Shown in pieces: positions 8,293-17,797 of a stretch of DNA of 64,000 nt. The position numbers and the translations under genes were made by a program. Under the pieces are notes generated by a model, which saw only the letters and a program-made list of their open reading frames with translations, was not told the origin of the DNA and searched no databases. The stretch is from Paenibacillus odorifer (GTDB taxonomy: Bacteria; Bacillota; Bacilli; Paenibacillales; Paenibacillaceae): contig NZ_CP009428.1 in assembly GCF_000758725.1 (NCBI RefSeq), positions 2,294,001 to 2,358,000 of the forward strand. The letters run 5' to 3'. How positions within the stretch are numbered: position 1 is the first letter of the stretch; each line of letters begins with the position of its first letter.

Positions 8293-9246
8293 ATGAGATA
8301 TAAAGCATTAGAGCTCGACAAACCGCTTACTTATGAGCTGGAAGGGTTAGAAATAGGGGTAACTTCGAACTGTAATTTCCGCTGCGATTATTGCTGTGCA
8401 TATAATAGAAATGATGGACAAAGCATCAAAGCCAAAGAGGTCATCCGCATTCTGGACGAACTTCCAGGCCTTAAAAGAGTACGTTTATCAGGTGGAGAAG
8501 TGACGCTGAAGTTCGATGACTGTGTGGAAATTGTAACCTACTGCGCATCCAGAGGGATTCAGACACAACTGAATTCCAACGGCAGTCTTTTAAATGCTGA
8601 ACGAATTGGCCAATTGGTTTCCGCAGGATTAACGACCATACATATTTCCTTCAATTTTACTACTGCGGAAGCTTTCTCAAAATATTATAATATTCATCCA
8701 AGCATTTATGAGAAAATAAGAGAAAATATTACCCTGTTCGCCGCAACAAGTGTAGATACTGTGCTGGAGACGCTGCTGTTCAGTGAAACCCAGGATAATA
8801 TGAAGGAGATCAGCGATCATGTCTACGCAATGGGCGTGCGCACACATGAAATTCAGAACAGTATTATCATGGATCATACAGGGTGGAAGTCGATTGCTGC
8901 GCGGGAACAATTAAAGAATGCAGTGAGTGAGCTGATCGCACGGAAGAAAGAAGATACGATTCTGTATTTCACCTGCATGGACCGCTTTATGGACGCCCTT
9001 GGGTTCGAAGAGCAGCCGGGTGTGTATTTTCCTCACTGTATAGAGGGGAAGAAGCAGCTTCATTTGCATGGAAATGGCGACATTTTGATTTCAGAGCTTT
9101 GCCATCCGGTGATTATCGGCAACATTTATCAAGGAACTTCACTAAAAGATTTATACAATAATATGCCAGCGCCATTGGCACAGTTTTTGGATAAGCAACC
9201 TTGCCCAGCGCTGGATGCATTGTTTCCACAAGGCATAGAAGTTTAA
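8293..9246 (+). CDS. Radical SAM protein (MoaA/SPASM-like)
   Basis: 317 aa. The radical SAM cluster motif CNFRCDYC (C27, C31, C34) binds the 4Fe-4S cluster that cleaves SAM; LSGGEVTL is the GGE motif and LNSNGSLL follows as expected. The C-terminal third has further Cys/His (FTCMD, FPHCIEG, ELCHPVIIGNI) reminiscent of a reduced SPASM-type auxiliary-cluster region. Substrate unknown; no precursor peptide gene is seen next to it. Start ATG with CAGGAGGAC. TATAAT at 8232-8237 may be its -10. A terminator follows and then a BASS transporter gene starts only about 90 nt away, suggesting linked function. Confidence 0.85.
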   Translation: MRYKALELDKPLTYELEGLEIGVTSNCNFRCDYCCAYNRNDGQSIKAKEVIRILDELPGLKRVRLSGGEVTLKFDDCVEIVTYCASRGIQTQLNSNGSLLNAERIGQLVSAGLTTIHISFNFTTAEAFSKYYNIHPSIYEKIRENITLFAATSVDTVLETLLFSETQDNMKEISDHVYAMGVRTHEIQNSIIMDHTGWKSIAAREQLKNAVSELIARKKEDTILYFTCMDRFMDALGFEEQPGVYFPHCIEGKKQLHLHGNGDILISELCHPVIIGNIYQGTSLKDLYNNMPAPLAQFLDKQPCPALDALFPQGIEV

Positions 9247-9268
9247 CACTCTATATAGATTACTTCGA

Positions 9269-9300
9269 GGGACCAATTTAAGAATTGGTTCCTATTTTTT
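9269..9300 (+). terminator. Terminator after the radical SAM gene
   Basis: A 10-bp stem (9269-9278 with 9283-9292, one G-U pair), TAAG loop and TATTTTTT. It directly precedes the next open frame, so the transporter is either read through at reduced level or has its own promoter. Confidence 0.8.
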
Positions 9301-9336
9301 ATGGTAGACTTAATAAAAAACACAGATAAGGAATGT

Positions 9337-10413
9337 ATGAGCTTCATACATAAGGTGTACTGCCAAGTGTTTGCTAATATAAGAAATGGACTTATCAAAT
9401 CTAATGTTGTTCTAGAAAAGATTATGCCGTTATTAACACCCACAGCCATCGTGGTCGGTGTGCTTAACGAAAGCAGACTGCTGCCGTTCACAGGTCTCGT
9501 GCCCTGGATTTTCGCTGTAATGACGCTGATCGGTAGCTTGAAGTCCAACCTAAAGGACCTGCTAGGGGTACTTCTGAAACCCCAGAAGCTGATTATTCTA
9601 ATGGTAATTTTACATATTGTAATGCCGCTGATCGGCTGGCTTGCAGCCATGGCTTTTTTTCCGGGAGATCCATATACAGTGACTGGTTATGTATTGCTGT
9701 TCGCGATTCCTACAGGTGTTGTAAGTGTGGTATGGGTGTCGATGTACGGAGGAAATATTGCATTGACATTAGCCCTTATTCTGATTGATACGCTCTTGTC
9801 GCCAATTGTTGTCCCGGGTACCTTATATTTGCTGATGGGAGCGAGTGTGGAAATTCAGCTAGGTGATATGATGAAAGGGCTGCTATGGATGGTAGTCATT
9901 CCTTCTGTAGTTGGGATGCTGCTGAATCAATGGACAAAAGGGAAAGTCAATACGGTATGTGGACCGCCGCTTGCTCCATTTGTTAAAGTCGGATTATTTG
10001 TAGTTGTTTCTATTAATGGGGCCAGCATTGCCCGTTATCTGAAACATCCGGATGGCAAATTAGCGATCATAATTGGAGTGACCTTCATAACCGTTGTGCT
10101 TGGCTATGTAATCGGAGCTTTGGTGTCACGCCGTTTCCGCTTTAGTTATGAAGATTCCGTGGCGGTGCAGTTTAATTCGGGTATGCGGAATTTAAGTGCG
10201 GGAGCTGTATTAGCAGTGAAATATTTTCCTCCTGCTGTCGCGCTTCCAGTAATTTCGGGGATGTTGTTCCAACAAATACTCGCTGCGATGTCTGGTCTAT
10301 TTTTACGTAGTAGAACTAAACGACTGTTAAGTGAGGGTGCATTAATGCAAGTGAATACTGCCTCTCAGATAGAACCCTCTGCTTCTTCTAGGACAGATGA
10401 TAGGTCTTGTTAG
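9337..10413 (+). CDS. BASS-family (bile acid:sodium symporter-like) transporter
   Basis: About 358 aa from ATG 9337 (370 aa if the ATG at 9301 is used). Roughly nine to ten hydrophobic helices with charged loops match the bile acid/sodium symporter superfamily, which moves organic anions such as pantoate, keto acids or bile acids across the inner membrane. The conserved FNSGMRNLSAGAVLA helix near residue 280 of the long frame resembles the family's cation-binding crossover. The 9301 ATG abuts a terminator T-run and has no ribosome binding site, whereas AAGGA lies just before 9337, though at short spacing. Substrate unknown. Confidence 0.78.
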   Translation: MSFIHKVYCQVFANIRNGLIKSNVVLEKIMPLLTPTAIVVGVLNESRLLPFTGLVPWIFAVMTLIGSLKSNLKDLLGVLLKPQKLIILMVILHIVMPLIGWLAAMAFFPGDPYTVTGYVLLFAIPTGVVSVVWVSMYGGNIALTLALILIDTLLSPIVVPGTLYLLMGASVEIQLGDMMKGLLWMVVIPSVVGMLLNQWTKGKVNTVCGPPLAPFVKVGLFVVVSINGASIARYLKHPDGKLAIIIGVTFITVVLGYVIGALVSRRFRFSYEDSVAVQFNSGMRNLSAGAVLAVKYFPPAVALPVISGMLFQQILAAMSGLFLRSRTKRLLSEGALMQVNTASQIEPSASSRTDDRSC

Positions 10414-10609
10414 CCGGTTTGTGAAGGATATATGACCTAAAAGCTGTGATATTTTATTCATTTACATGAAAATTTTCGACATTTTATGATATATTTCTTA
10501 TTTTTGCGCGATTTATATTCACTATTCAACTTTGCCACCCGATAGTAATTGTATTATTTACAATTTCATTGTTCGCAAATGAACAAGGAGTCGGAAGGAT
10601 GAAAAGAAT

Positions 10610-12643
10610 ATGAAGATTCGCCTAAAGTTATCACTTGTTATGATAGGTGTGACCCTTTTATGTATTTCTGTAATGGGGATATTTACGTATTTGAAATCAA
10701 CTCAGGCGATTGTGAATCTTACTGAGAATTCTATGAAGCAGGTCAATACGAACAAAGCTCAGACCATATCAGCCATGATAGCAAAAGAGCAGAGAAGCAC
10801 AGAGCTTATTGCGAGCCGCTCGGAAATTGTTGATCTACTGCTGCAAGCTGGGAATGGTGGAGTTAGCAAAGGTGATAAGCTTCAGAATGAGGTGAACGCC
10901 AGTCTTCAAAGCATTGTGGAGGAAGCAGGGAACCTTGAGCACATTCTTGTCAGTGATATGAAAGGTATTAGTGTGGCTGACAGTGATACTAAGCTTATAG
11001 GGACAGATTTTAGTGAAAGAGATTATACGAAAAGAGTAATGGAGACGGCTGAGCCTGTGATCAGTGAAACGCTGAAATCAAAATCTACAGGAGCTTATGT
11101 AGTGGCTTTTGTACAGCCCGTAAAGAGTAATGGAAAGATGATTGGATTTATTGCTTCAGCTGTTTCCGCAGATAGTATGATTAAGTATTTGGCCGATACC
11201 AAAGTGGTAAACACGACGAGCTCTTACGCTTATTTACTGGATGAGAACGGCAATAAATTATATTATCCGGATAAAACACAAATTGGTCAGCCTATTGAGA
11301 ATACGCAGATCGCAGCTGTTATGGAGCGTGTGAAATCTGGTGAGAAGGTAGCGGATGGCCTGCTAAATAATACATATAATGGTGTGGAAAAAAAATCTAC
11401 CTATACAGTTTTGCCTGAGACGCACTGGTTGCTTGTATTAACCGCAGACCTTGATGAAATCGTGAAACCTGTCACTGATATGAGAAATTTCAACTTATTT
11501 CTTGGTGTGGGAAGTTTGATTATTGCCTTGCTGATTGCTCTTTATTTTGCTAAAAAAATCTCTTCTCCGATTGTTAAACTAACGGACATGATTAATAAAA
11601 CGGCAGAATTGAATTTGACGCATGACTCAGAGTATGAGTATTTGACTAAAAACAAAGATGAAACAGGGACGATCGCCAAAGCGATGTTCCGCACCCGGGC
11701 TACACTTCGTGAGATGGCTGGAAGCTTAATTACGATCTCGTCCAAAGTGCTTGAAAATGCAGAAACGCTGGAGAAGCTGTCTATAGATGTGCGGGAAAAT
11801 GCCCACGATAATTCAGCGACTACGCAGCAGCTATCGGCAGGTATGGAAGAGACCGCAGCCTCCACAGAGGAAATGACAGCAGCAATTACTGAAATTGATA
11901 ACAATGTATCCGGGATCACCAATAATGTGAAGGAAGGCGCTGCCGTTTCTAGACAAATTAGTGAGCGGGCGCTGACTCTCCAAGATGAGGCAACAGAATC
12001 TACGACGAATGCTAAACAAATTTATGAATCCGTGCGAATCGATATGGAAAAAGCGATTGAGCAGTCGAGCGCGATTGCAGAGATTAATGTACTGACAGAT
12101 ACGATTCTATCCATTGCCAGTCAGACCAATCTGCTGGCCCTGAATGCAGCTATAGAAGCGGCAAGAGCGGGTGAGGCAGGTAAAGGTTTTGCGGTTGTAG
12201 CTGGTGAGATTCGGAAGTTGGCTGAGAAATCGTCTAAGATTGCGGCTGGAATTCAAGGTGTGGTAACAGGTGTATATTCCTCTGTTGAATCCATGAAGGA
12301 GAATTCTGAGGCATTACTTTCTTTTATTGACCAGAATGTTCTAGCAGATTATGAACGATTAACTGAGGTAAGTCAGCAATACAACAGTGATGCTGCTACT
12401 GTAAATACGCTGTTAAAACAATTCGAGAGCGCAGCCGATCATTTGAGTATGGCCATATCAAGTATTAATGTTGCCGTTAATGAAGTAGCTGCTACAGTAA
12501 ACGAAGGAGCTATAGGGATTCAGGATATCGCGGTGAAAACGGCGGATATCGTGGAAAAAACATTCCTGGAGGTTACTATGGCCGATGAAAATACTCAAAG
12601 TGCCAAAGAGCTTCAGGGGTTAGTAGATAAGTTTAAGATCTAA
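10610..12643 (+). CDS. Methyl-accepting chemotaxis protein
   Basis: 677 aa. TM1 is at about 8-28. An extracellular double-Cache type sensor (about 35-290) contains the [10 protein letters not shown] and [11 protein letters not shown] strands typical of dCache. TM2 is at about 292-314, then HAMP (about 315-370) and the cytoplasmic signalling coiled coil with the hairpin tip [25 protein letters not shown] (split here only by length, about 503-525). It senses a small ligand outside the cell and controls CheA. ATG with GGAAGGATGAAAAG upstream. Monocistronic, ended by a strong terminator; no che genes nearby. Confidence 0.92.
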   Translation: MKIRLKLSLVMIGVTLLCISVMGIFTYLKSTQAIVNLTENSMKQVNTNKAQTISAMIAKEQRSTELIASRSEIVDLLLQAGNGGVSKGDKLQNEVNASLQSIVEEAGNLEHILVSDMKGISVADSDTKLIGTDFSERDYTKRVMETAEPVISETLKSKSTGAYVVAFVQPVKSNGKMIGFIASAVSADSMIKYLADTKVVNTTSSYAYLLDENGNKLYYPDKTQIGQPIENTQIAAVMERVKSGEKVADGLLNNTYNGVEKKSTYTVLPETHWLLVLTADLDEIVKPVTDMRNFNLFLGVGSLIIALLIALYFAKKISSPIVKLTDMINKTAELNLTHDSEYEYLTKNKDETGTIAKAMFRTRATLREMAGSLITISSKVLENAETLEKLSIDVRENAHDNSATTQQLSAGMEETAASTEEMTAAITEIDNNVSGITNNVKEGAAVSRQISERALTLQDEATESTTNAKQIYESVRIDMEKAIEQSSAIAEINVLTDTILSIASQTNLLALNAAIEAARAGEAGKGFAVVAGEIRKLAEKSSKIAAGIQGVVTGVYSSVESMKENSEALLSFIDQNVLADYERLTEVSQQYNSDAATVNTLLKQFESAADHLSMAISSINVAVNEVAATVNEGAIGIQDIAVKTADIVEKTFLEVTMADENTQSAKELQGLVDKFKI

Positions 12644-12743
12644 GGGTTTGAAAAGAATTAAGGGAATCCTTATCTCTTTTTCATAAAATATTAAGCTTGC
12701 AGGGTTATAGTACATGTATAACCTCCCTTATATATAGACTTTA

Positions 12744-12774
12744 CCCCGCCGGTCGCCGGCGGGGTCTTTTTTTT
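12744..12774 (+). terminator. Strong terminator after the chemoreceptor gene
   Basis: A GC-only 9-bp stem (12744-12752 with 12756-12764), 3-nt loop and TCTTTTTTTT. Confidence 0.9.
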
Positions 12775-12809
12775 ATGCGAATCTTTCTAAAAGAATATCA
12801 GGCAGTAGT

Positions 12810-14090
12810 TTAGCCAGTAATAAGGTAGATGGCTTCATCTAATGGAACTATAACCTCTGTTTGTTCCTTCATATCCTTCAGCCGCACCTTATCCACACTG
12901 GATTCACTCTCGCCGATCAGAATAACGTAACGGATTTTTTTGGATGAGGCTGTGGCGAGTTGCTTTTTAAGTTTTCTTTTACCGGATACCAGAGTGGTTC
13001 GGATAGAACAGGCACGGAGCTCGGCGGCTGCAATTAAAGCCTGTGGGAGCGTCTCGCCAATCGGAATGACCATAACTTCTGCTGTCTTGTGCTCTTGGAT
13101 AGGACGTTCTGCAAGGAGCGCCATGATAGACTCCATACCAAAAGATAAGCCAACCGTAGGATATTGAATATCCTCTCTGCCCACCAGCTGTCCGATGATA
13201 GCGTCATATCTGCCTCCACCACCCAAGCTTGAGGTAAAGGAGCCGGATGCATCAAAGATCTCGTAGACGGTTCCAGTGTAGAAAGAAAGCCCGCGGGACA
13301 AAAAAGGATCGAAACGACAAGTCTGTTGCAGCTGAATGTCTTGGAGCAGCTTTTGCAGGACAAGAACCTCCATCGCTCCCGGTTGTCCGGTAAGACTATA
13401 TTTTTCGCATAACTGCTCAAAGCTTGGATTGTCCGTTTCGATAAGCTCTAGGATAGCAGTGATGGTTGTAGGTTTGATTTCCTTGCTGATCAATTCATTT
13501 TTCACGCCGCTGAGGGTGATTTTTTCTAATTTATCCAAGGTTAGCATAACGGACAGCTGGTCCTCAGCAGGTACACCAATCGATTCCAGAATCTCACCGA
13601 GAAAACGTCTGTTGTTCCATTTTAGGATGATCGGGATATCCAGCTTGCGAAAAGCTTCTGTGGCCAGCTGCATCAATTCAGCTTCCGCCTCAGGTCCTGA
13701 AATACCAACGACATCAACATCGCATTGCAGAAATTCACGCAGGCGCCCACGTTTCACGGGACCATCACGGAATACTTTTCCGATCTCATAACGCTTGAAG
13801 GGAAACTCTATTCCAGGATTTAAAGCGATCACTTTGGCAAAAGGGATGGTCAGATCATATCGTAAGCCCAGCTTGCGGTTGCCTTGATCGGTGAGTTGGT
13901 ACATCTCCTTGAGAATTTCATCCCCACCTGCATATTTCGAGGTTAATAAATCCAGTTCATTTAATAATGTGGTGTCCATGGATTCAAAATCATAGAGTTC
14001 GAACAAATCCTGCAGCGTATTTTGAATGTTCTTTCTGAGCGCCTGCTCTTTTCCGAAGTAATCATAAGTTCCTTTAATGTTTTGCATCAT
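12810..14090 (-). CDS. hisS: Histidyl-tRNA synthetase (HisRS) paralogue
   Basis: 426 aa from the ATG at 14090, which follows AAGGAGCTACTA; an upstream in-frame start at 14147 lies within the leader and is rejected. Class II synthetase motifs are present: motif 2 (YEIGKVFRDGP and GRLREFLQCDVD), the HisRS-specific RGLSFYTGTVYEIFD, and motif 3 (GLSFGMESIMAL). The anticodon-binding domain covers about 330-426 (VMVIPIGETLPQA). The QCD-type motif 2 is like the archaeal/eukaryotic-style HisRS found as a second copy in some Firmicutes. HisZ, the non-catalytic homologue, is the alternative, but no hisG is adjacent. Its leader is attenuator-like and is not a T-box. Confidence 0.85.
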   Translation of the reverse strand: MMQNIKGTYDYFGKEQALRKNIQNTLQDLFELYDFESMDTTLLNELDLLTSKYAGGDEILKEMYQLTDQGNRKLGLRYDLTIPFAKVIALNPGIEFPFKRYEIGKVFRDGPVKRGRLREFLQCDVDVVGISGPEAEAELMQLATEAFRKLDIPIILKWNNRRFLGEILESIGVPAEDQLSVMLTLDKLEKITLSGVKNELISKEIKPTTITAILELIETDNPSFEQLCEKYSLTGQPGAMEVLVLQKLLQDIQLQQTCRFDPFLSRGLSFYTGTVYEIFDASGSFTSSLGGGGRYDAIIGQLVGREDIQYPTVGLSFGMESIMALLAERPIQEHKTAEVMVIPIGETLPQALIAAAELRACSIRTTLVSGKRKLKKQLATASSKKIRYVILIGESESSVDKVRLKDMKEQTEVIVPLDEAIYLITG

Positions 14091-14125
14091 TAGTAGCTCC
14101 TTTGAATTGGCATAGTTTAGAGAAT

Positions 14126-14227
14126 AAAAAAACGCGCAGGACCTCATGGTCCTGCGCGTGATCTATGCCGCAGGGAGGCCAACGCGAGTAGCGTTAGCCT
14201 CCCTGAGAAATTCAGGGTTGCTAACGC
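14126..14227 (-). promoter_or_regulatory. Candidate transcription attenuator in the hisS leader
   Basis: On the minus strand an intrinsic terminator (12-bp perfect stem 14148-14159/14132-14143, TCAT loop on the plus strand, then seven U) stands 36 nt before the hisS start. Upstream, three blocks can pair alternatively: 14220-14227 with 14191-14198 (extended by 14213-14217 with 14201-14205), or 14191-14205 with 14171-14185. The last block also has CCTGCG, able to pair with CGCAGG of the terminator's first arm. No T-box consensus GGTGGNACCGCG is present. The terminator is firm; the switching model is inference. Confidence 0.65.
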
Positions 14228-14277
14228 TGTTTGTGATAATAATGAAGTTGATTCAGCATGATTGTTATGGTGTTCAT
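14221..14277 (-). CDS. Putative leader peptide of the hisS attenuator
   Basis: An 18-codon frame, ATG at 14277 to TAG at 14221, encodes MNTITIMLNQLHYYHKQR, with two His and two Tyr codons (HYYH). The stop codon lies inside the first arm of the leader hairpins, the position expected for ribosome-coupled attenuation. GAAGGGA lies about 11 nt upstream, a weak but usable ribosome binding site. Two His codons is a low count for a His-sensing leader peptide, so this is tentative. Confidence 0.4.
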   Translation of the reverse strand: MNTITIMLNQLHYYHKQR

Positions 14278-14313
14278 CAGAATCAATTCCCTTCGACATT
14301 TTGATTACTGCCG

Positions 14314-14342
14314 ATTATAGCGGATCATTTGGAGTCGTGCAA
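14314..14342 (-). promoter_or_regulatory. Sigma-A promoter of the hisS leader
   Basis: Reading leftwards: TTGCAC (14342-14337), exactly 17 nt, TATAAT (14319-14314). The transcript would begin near 14307, leaving a leader of about 215 nt before hisS. Confidence 0.75.
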
Positions 14343-14442
14343 GTAAGAATTTGTTATAACGAAGATTTTTAGTAGGCGAATGGACAGGCAATCAGCTATA
14401 ATAGGGCTTCGATATTTCATAGGCGAAGGGAGCTTGTTGACG

Positions 14443-15096
14443 ATGAATCAACCTTTAATAATAGCCCGGGCGGAAGAATTTGTTAAAGAACAACTGGGAC
14501 AAGATACTACGGGTCATGACTGGTGGCACACCCATCGGGTCCGCAGCACGGCATGTGAAATTGCTGAGATCGAGCGTGCGGATGTGTTTATCTGTACGAT
14601 GGCAGCCTTGCTGCATGATGTTGCAGACGAGAAGCTTAATCCGTCAAAAGAAGCAGGTCTGCTTAAAGTCCACACTTGGCTCACGGCAAACCTTACAGAG
14701 GAGGAGCAAATTCGTCATATCATGCTGATCGTTGAAACGATGTCCTTTAGTGGTGGTGGAGGAGAACCTATGCAGACTCTGGAAGGTCAAGTGGTGCAGG
14801 ATGCAGATCGACTAGATGCACTTGGCGCGATTGGCATTGCCAGAACCTTTATTTTCTCAGGTGCAAAGGGACGTCCGGCTTATGATCCAGAAGTGGCTCC
14901 ACGCGAGGAGTCGCTGCAGAAGGAATACAGGGATTATAGCAAGGGGACGGCTGTGAATCATTTTTATGAGAAGCTGTTGAAACTAAAATTCTTAATGAAT
15001 ACGGCTTATGGACGCAAGTTAGCGGAAGAACGGCATGATTTCATGTTGAATTTTCTGGACCAGTTCTATAAGGAATGGAATCAAGGACGCCAATAA
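14443..15096 (+). CDS. HD-domain phosphohydrolase
   Basis: 217 aa from ATG 14443, preceded by GAAGGGAGC; the longer frame from 14380 has no ribosome binding site. HD superfamily metal ligands are visible: HDWWHTHRV near residues 22-30 (first His, then HxxR), LLHDVADEKL near 62-71 (the HD pair) and VQDADRLDALGA near 118-129 (last Asp). Relatives are the small YedJ/YpgQ-type HD hydrolases, which act on nucleotides or related phosphate esters. It lies 86 nt before the helicase gene. Confidence 0.85.
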   Translation: MNQPLIIARAEEFVKEQLGQDTTGHDWWHTHRVRSTACEIAEIERADVFICTMAALLHDVADEKLNPSKEAGLLKVHTWLTANLTEEEQIRHIMLIVETMSFSGGGGEPMQTLEGQVVQDADRLDALGAIGIARTFIFSGAKGRPAYDPEVAPREESLQKEYRDYSKGTAVNHFYEKLLKLKFLMNTAYGRKLAEERHDFMLNFLDQFYKEWNQGRQ

Positions 15097-15182
15097 CTGT
15101 TATAATGATAAGTATGCACAAGATGGAAGGATCGCGGAGTTTCCGCTTTAACCAGAACAATCGGCATAGAAGAGGTTGAACG

Positions 15183-16628
15183 ATGAGTGAATTGCAATTT
15201 AGAGATTATGAGTTAGACGAAGAGATAATTAAAGCACTGGATGTTCTGAAATTTATGACACCTACGGAGGTACAGAGCAAGGTAATTCCTGTGGCTTTGC
15301 AGCAAAAGGATCTGATTGTGAAATCGCAAACAGGCAGTGGCAAGACCGGAGCTTATGGTATTCCGCTTTGCGATCTGGTGGATTGGGTGGAGAATAAGCC
15401 GCAGGCTTTGATTCTTACGCCAACTCGAGAGCTTGCGATGCAGGTGAAAGAGGATATTACGAACATCGGACGTTTTAAACGGATTAAGGCAGTTGCTCTT
15501 TTCGGCAAGCAGCCCTTTGCCCCCCAAAAGATAGAGCTTACGCAAAAAACACATGTTGTCGTAGGTACGCCTGGACGCGTATTTGACCATATTGAAAGAG
15601 GCACACTTCCGCTAAATCGAATCAAATATTTGATCATCGATGAAGCTGACGAAATGCTGAGCATGGGCTTTATTGAGCAGATCGAGAAGATCATCAAGCA
15701 GCTGCCCAAAGAACGAGTAACCATGTTATTCTCAGCTACCTTACCCGAAGTCATTAAGAATTTGTGCCGAAAATATATGAACGATCCAACGGATATCGAG
15801 ATTCAGGCAAGTGGAATTACGACGGCTACGATTGAACATGCGTTGATTGAAGTGAGACAAGCTGCCAAATTCTCTTTGCTAAGCGATATCATAACGGTGG
15901 AGAATCCGGATAGCTGTATTATTTTTTGCCGTACGCAGGAGCAGGTGAATGCTGTATTCAGAGGACTGGCGGATCTGGAATATCCTTGTGATAAGATCCA
16001 TGGGGGTATGGAGCAGGATGAGCGCTTTGAGGTCATGAATGCTTTTAAAAGAGGGCAATTCCGCTATTTAATCGCTACCGATGTGGCGGCTAGAGGGATT
16101 GATATCGAGAATATCACCCATGTGATTAATTACGATATTCCACTGGAAAAAGAAAGCTACGTGCATCGTACAGGCAGAACCGCGCGTGCAGGCAAGACGG
16201 GTAAAGCGATCACTTTTGTCACTCCGAATGAGCAGAAGTGGGTAACTGAAATTGAAAGCTATATTGGCTTCAGCATTCCGCATATGAAAGCTCCTTCGGA
16301 CGACGCAGTTGCCTACGCAAAGGAAGCGTTCGAGCAGAAGATCAATAAGCAGCCTGTCCGCAAAAAGGACAAAAGCGAAAGCTTAAACAAAGAGATTATG
16401 AAGCTATACTTCAACGGCGGCAAGAAAAAGAAGCTAAGAGCCGTGGATTTTGTCGGCACAATAGCAAAGCTTGAAGGTATTTCCGCCGAAGATATCGGGA
16501 TTATCTCGATTCAGGACAATGTGACCTACGTGGATATTTTGAACGGTAAAGGCGCAATGGTGCTGCAAGCGATGAGAGAGACCACCGTAAAGGGCAAGCA
16601 GCTGAAGGTTCATATTGCGAAAAAATAA
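15183..16628 (+). CDS. dbpA: DEAD-box ATP-dependent RNA helicase, DbpA/YxiN type
   Basis: 481 aa. The Q motif comes first (about 5-30), followed by motif I SQTGSGKT (about 48-55), Ia PTRELA, II DEAD (about 155-158), III SAT, V ARGIDI and [12 protein letters not shown]. The C-terminal segment (about 405-481: [25 protein letters not shown]) is the DbpA RNA-binding domain, which in B. subtilis YxiN and E. coli DbpA targets hairpin 92 of 23S rRNA during 50S assembly. Start ATG follows AGAAGAGGTTG. It ends at a terminator and is probably monocistronic. Confidence 0.92.
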   Translation: MSELQFRDYELDEEIIKALDVLKFMTPTEVQSKVIPVALQQKDLIVKSQTGSGKTGAYGIPLCDLVDWVENKPQALILTPTRELAMQVKEDITNIGRFKRIKAVALFGKQPFAPQKIELTQKTHVVVGTPGRVFDHIERGTLPLNRIKYLIIDEADEMLSMGFIEQIEKIIKQLPKERVTMLFSATLPEVIKNLCRKYMNDPTDIEIQASGITTATIEHALIEVRQAAKFSLLSDIITVENPDSCIIFCRTQEQVNAVFRGLADLEYPCDKIHGGMEQDERFEVMNAFKRGQFRYLIATDVAARGIDIENITHVINYDIPLEKESYVHRTGRTARAGKTGKAITFVTPNEQKWVTEIESYIGFSIPHMKAPSDDAVAYAKEAFEQKINKQPVRKKDKSESLNKEIMKLYFNGGKKKKLRAVDFVGTIAKLEGISAEDIGIISIQDNVTYVDILNGKGAMVLQAMRETTVKGKQLKVHIAKK

Positions 16629-16692
16629 ATCAAGGATGACAGCTTATTGCTAAGCTCCTTGCAAATATGCCGCTACTGATGCGGTTTATAGG

Positions 16693-16730
16693 AAGAGGGA
16701 GTCGTGTTCACTACACGGCTCCTTCTTTAA
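16693..16730 (+). terminator. Terminator after the dbpA-like gene
   Basis: AAGAGGGAG-CGTGT (16693-16707) pairs with ACACGGCTCCTTCTTT (16713-16728) with one mismatch, followed by a short T-rich tail. Confidence 0.7.
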
Positions 16731-16810
16731 TTTGTTGTTTTATCTCAGCATTTCTATGTTTTCGTTGTGAAATTATAGAAATTAGAATATAACTTGTGAG
16801 AGGTGATAGA

Positions 16811-17269
16811 TTGAAAGCTGAATCTAGAAGCACAAGGATGAAAGCAATCCTACAAGTTACCATTGTTATTTTCTTACATTTAATAATTATCTACCTTTTG
16901 GGAATGAAAACGGGGAAGTTGGAAGTAGAAGTAGTAAAACAAATGTTTATAATGTATGCAGCACCAATAATTCTTCTGAATGTGTCTTGCAAGATAGCTT
17001 TAAAGACGCAAAAGCTTAGGTACAACATTTCTTGGTTAGTTATTAGTATTGTTCCTAGCACGAGAATTCTATTTTATTTAAAAGAATTACAAGGAAAAGA
17101 GTCTAGAGGTTCAGGGGTTGTTGATTTAAGGTTTTTTGATATGAAGCCTGACTTTGATCAGATAAGTCTTATTTATTTTTTCCCTATAATATATTTAGGT
17201 ATTCAACTAGTTTTGATTTTTTTACTATTGATCATGATAGTAACGAAAGAAAAATCAATAGCTGACTAG
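16811..17269 (+). CDS. Small membrane protein of unknown function
   Basis: 152 aa from TTG 16811, preceded by GAGAGGTGA at 5-nt spacing; a GTG at 16796 in frame is less likely. Four hydrophobic segments (about 12-32, 43-60, 73-90, 125-147) suggest an integral membrane protein with a loop between TM3 and TM4 containing DLRFFDMKPDFDQ. No family recognised. AT-rich compared with its neighbours. The 51-bp tandem array begins 30 nt after its stop. Confidence 0.65.
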   Translation: MKAESRSTRMKAILQVTIVIFLHLIIIYLLGMKTGKLEVEVVKQMFIMYAAPIILLNVSCKIALKTQKLRYNISWLVISIVPSTRILFYLKELQGKESRGSGVVDLRFFDMKPDFDQISLIYFFPIIYLGIQLVLIFLLLIMIVTKEKSIAD

Positions 17270-17298
17270 CATAATTTTCTTGTACATACTAGGAATGC

Positions 17299-17733
17299 CG
17301 AAATGAACGGTAGAACTCCCGTACAATGCGCTGATCCAGCTGGAAGTGGCGAAATGAACGGTATAACTCCCGTACAATGTGCTGATCCAGCTGGAAACGC
17401 CGAAATGAACGGTATAACTCCCGTACAATGAGCTGATCCAGCTGGAAGTGGCGAAATGAACGGTATAACTCCCGTACAATGCGCTGATCCAGCTGGAATC
17501 GCCGAAATGAACGGTAGAACTCCCGTACAATGAGCTGATCCAGCTGGAAGTGGCGAAATGAACGGTATAACTCCCGTACAATGAGCTGATCCAGCTGGAA
17601 ATGGCGAAATGAACGGTAGAACTCCCGTACAATGAGCTGATCCAGCTGGAAGTGGCGAAATGAACGGTAGAAATCCCGTACAATGCGTTGATCCAGCTGG
17701 AAACGCCGAAATGAACGGTAGAACTCCCGTACA
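17299..17733. repeat. Tandem array of nine 51-bp units
   Basis: Units start at 17299, 17350, 17401, 17452, 17503, 17554, 17605, 17656 and 17707 (the last truncated to 27 bp). Each starts CGAAATGAACGG and contains CTCCCGTACAATG and the palindrome CCAGCTGG. Most positions are identical between units; variation is at TAGAA/TATAA, at the base after CAATG, and in the last five bases, which mostly alternate AGTGG with ACGC- or TCGC-like endings. The period is a multiple of three, so all minus frames stay open by chance of construction. There are no spacers and no adjacent cas genes. Confidence 0.92.
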
Positions 17734-17752
17734 TTCAGCCAGCATATTATGT

Positions 17753-17797
17753 AACCCAAGATACAACACCATAATGGTGTCGTCTCTTGGGTTTTTT
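17753..17797 (+). terminator. Terminator after the tandem array
   Basis: AACCCAAGA (17753-17761) pairs with TCTTGGGTT (17784-17792), with an inner ACACCA/TGGTGT stem, followed by six T. It would end any rightward transcript through the array. Confidence 0.85.

Noticed and set aside
14091-14147. Longer N-terminus for the HisRS paralogue
   Set aside because: It would be encoded in the leader, overlapping the terminator hairpin, and a strong AAGGAGC site precedes the ATG at 14090.
17299-17733. CRISPR array
   Set aside because: Units are directly adjacent with no unique spacers, and there are no cas genes.
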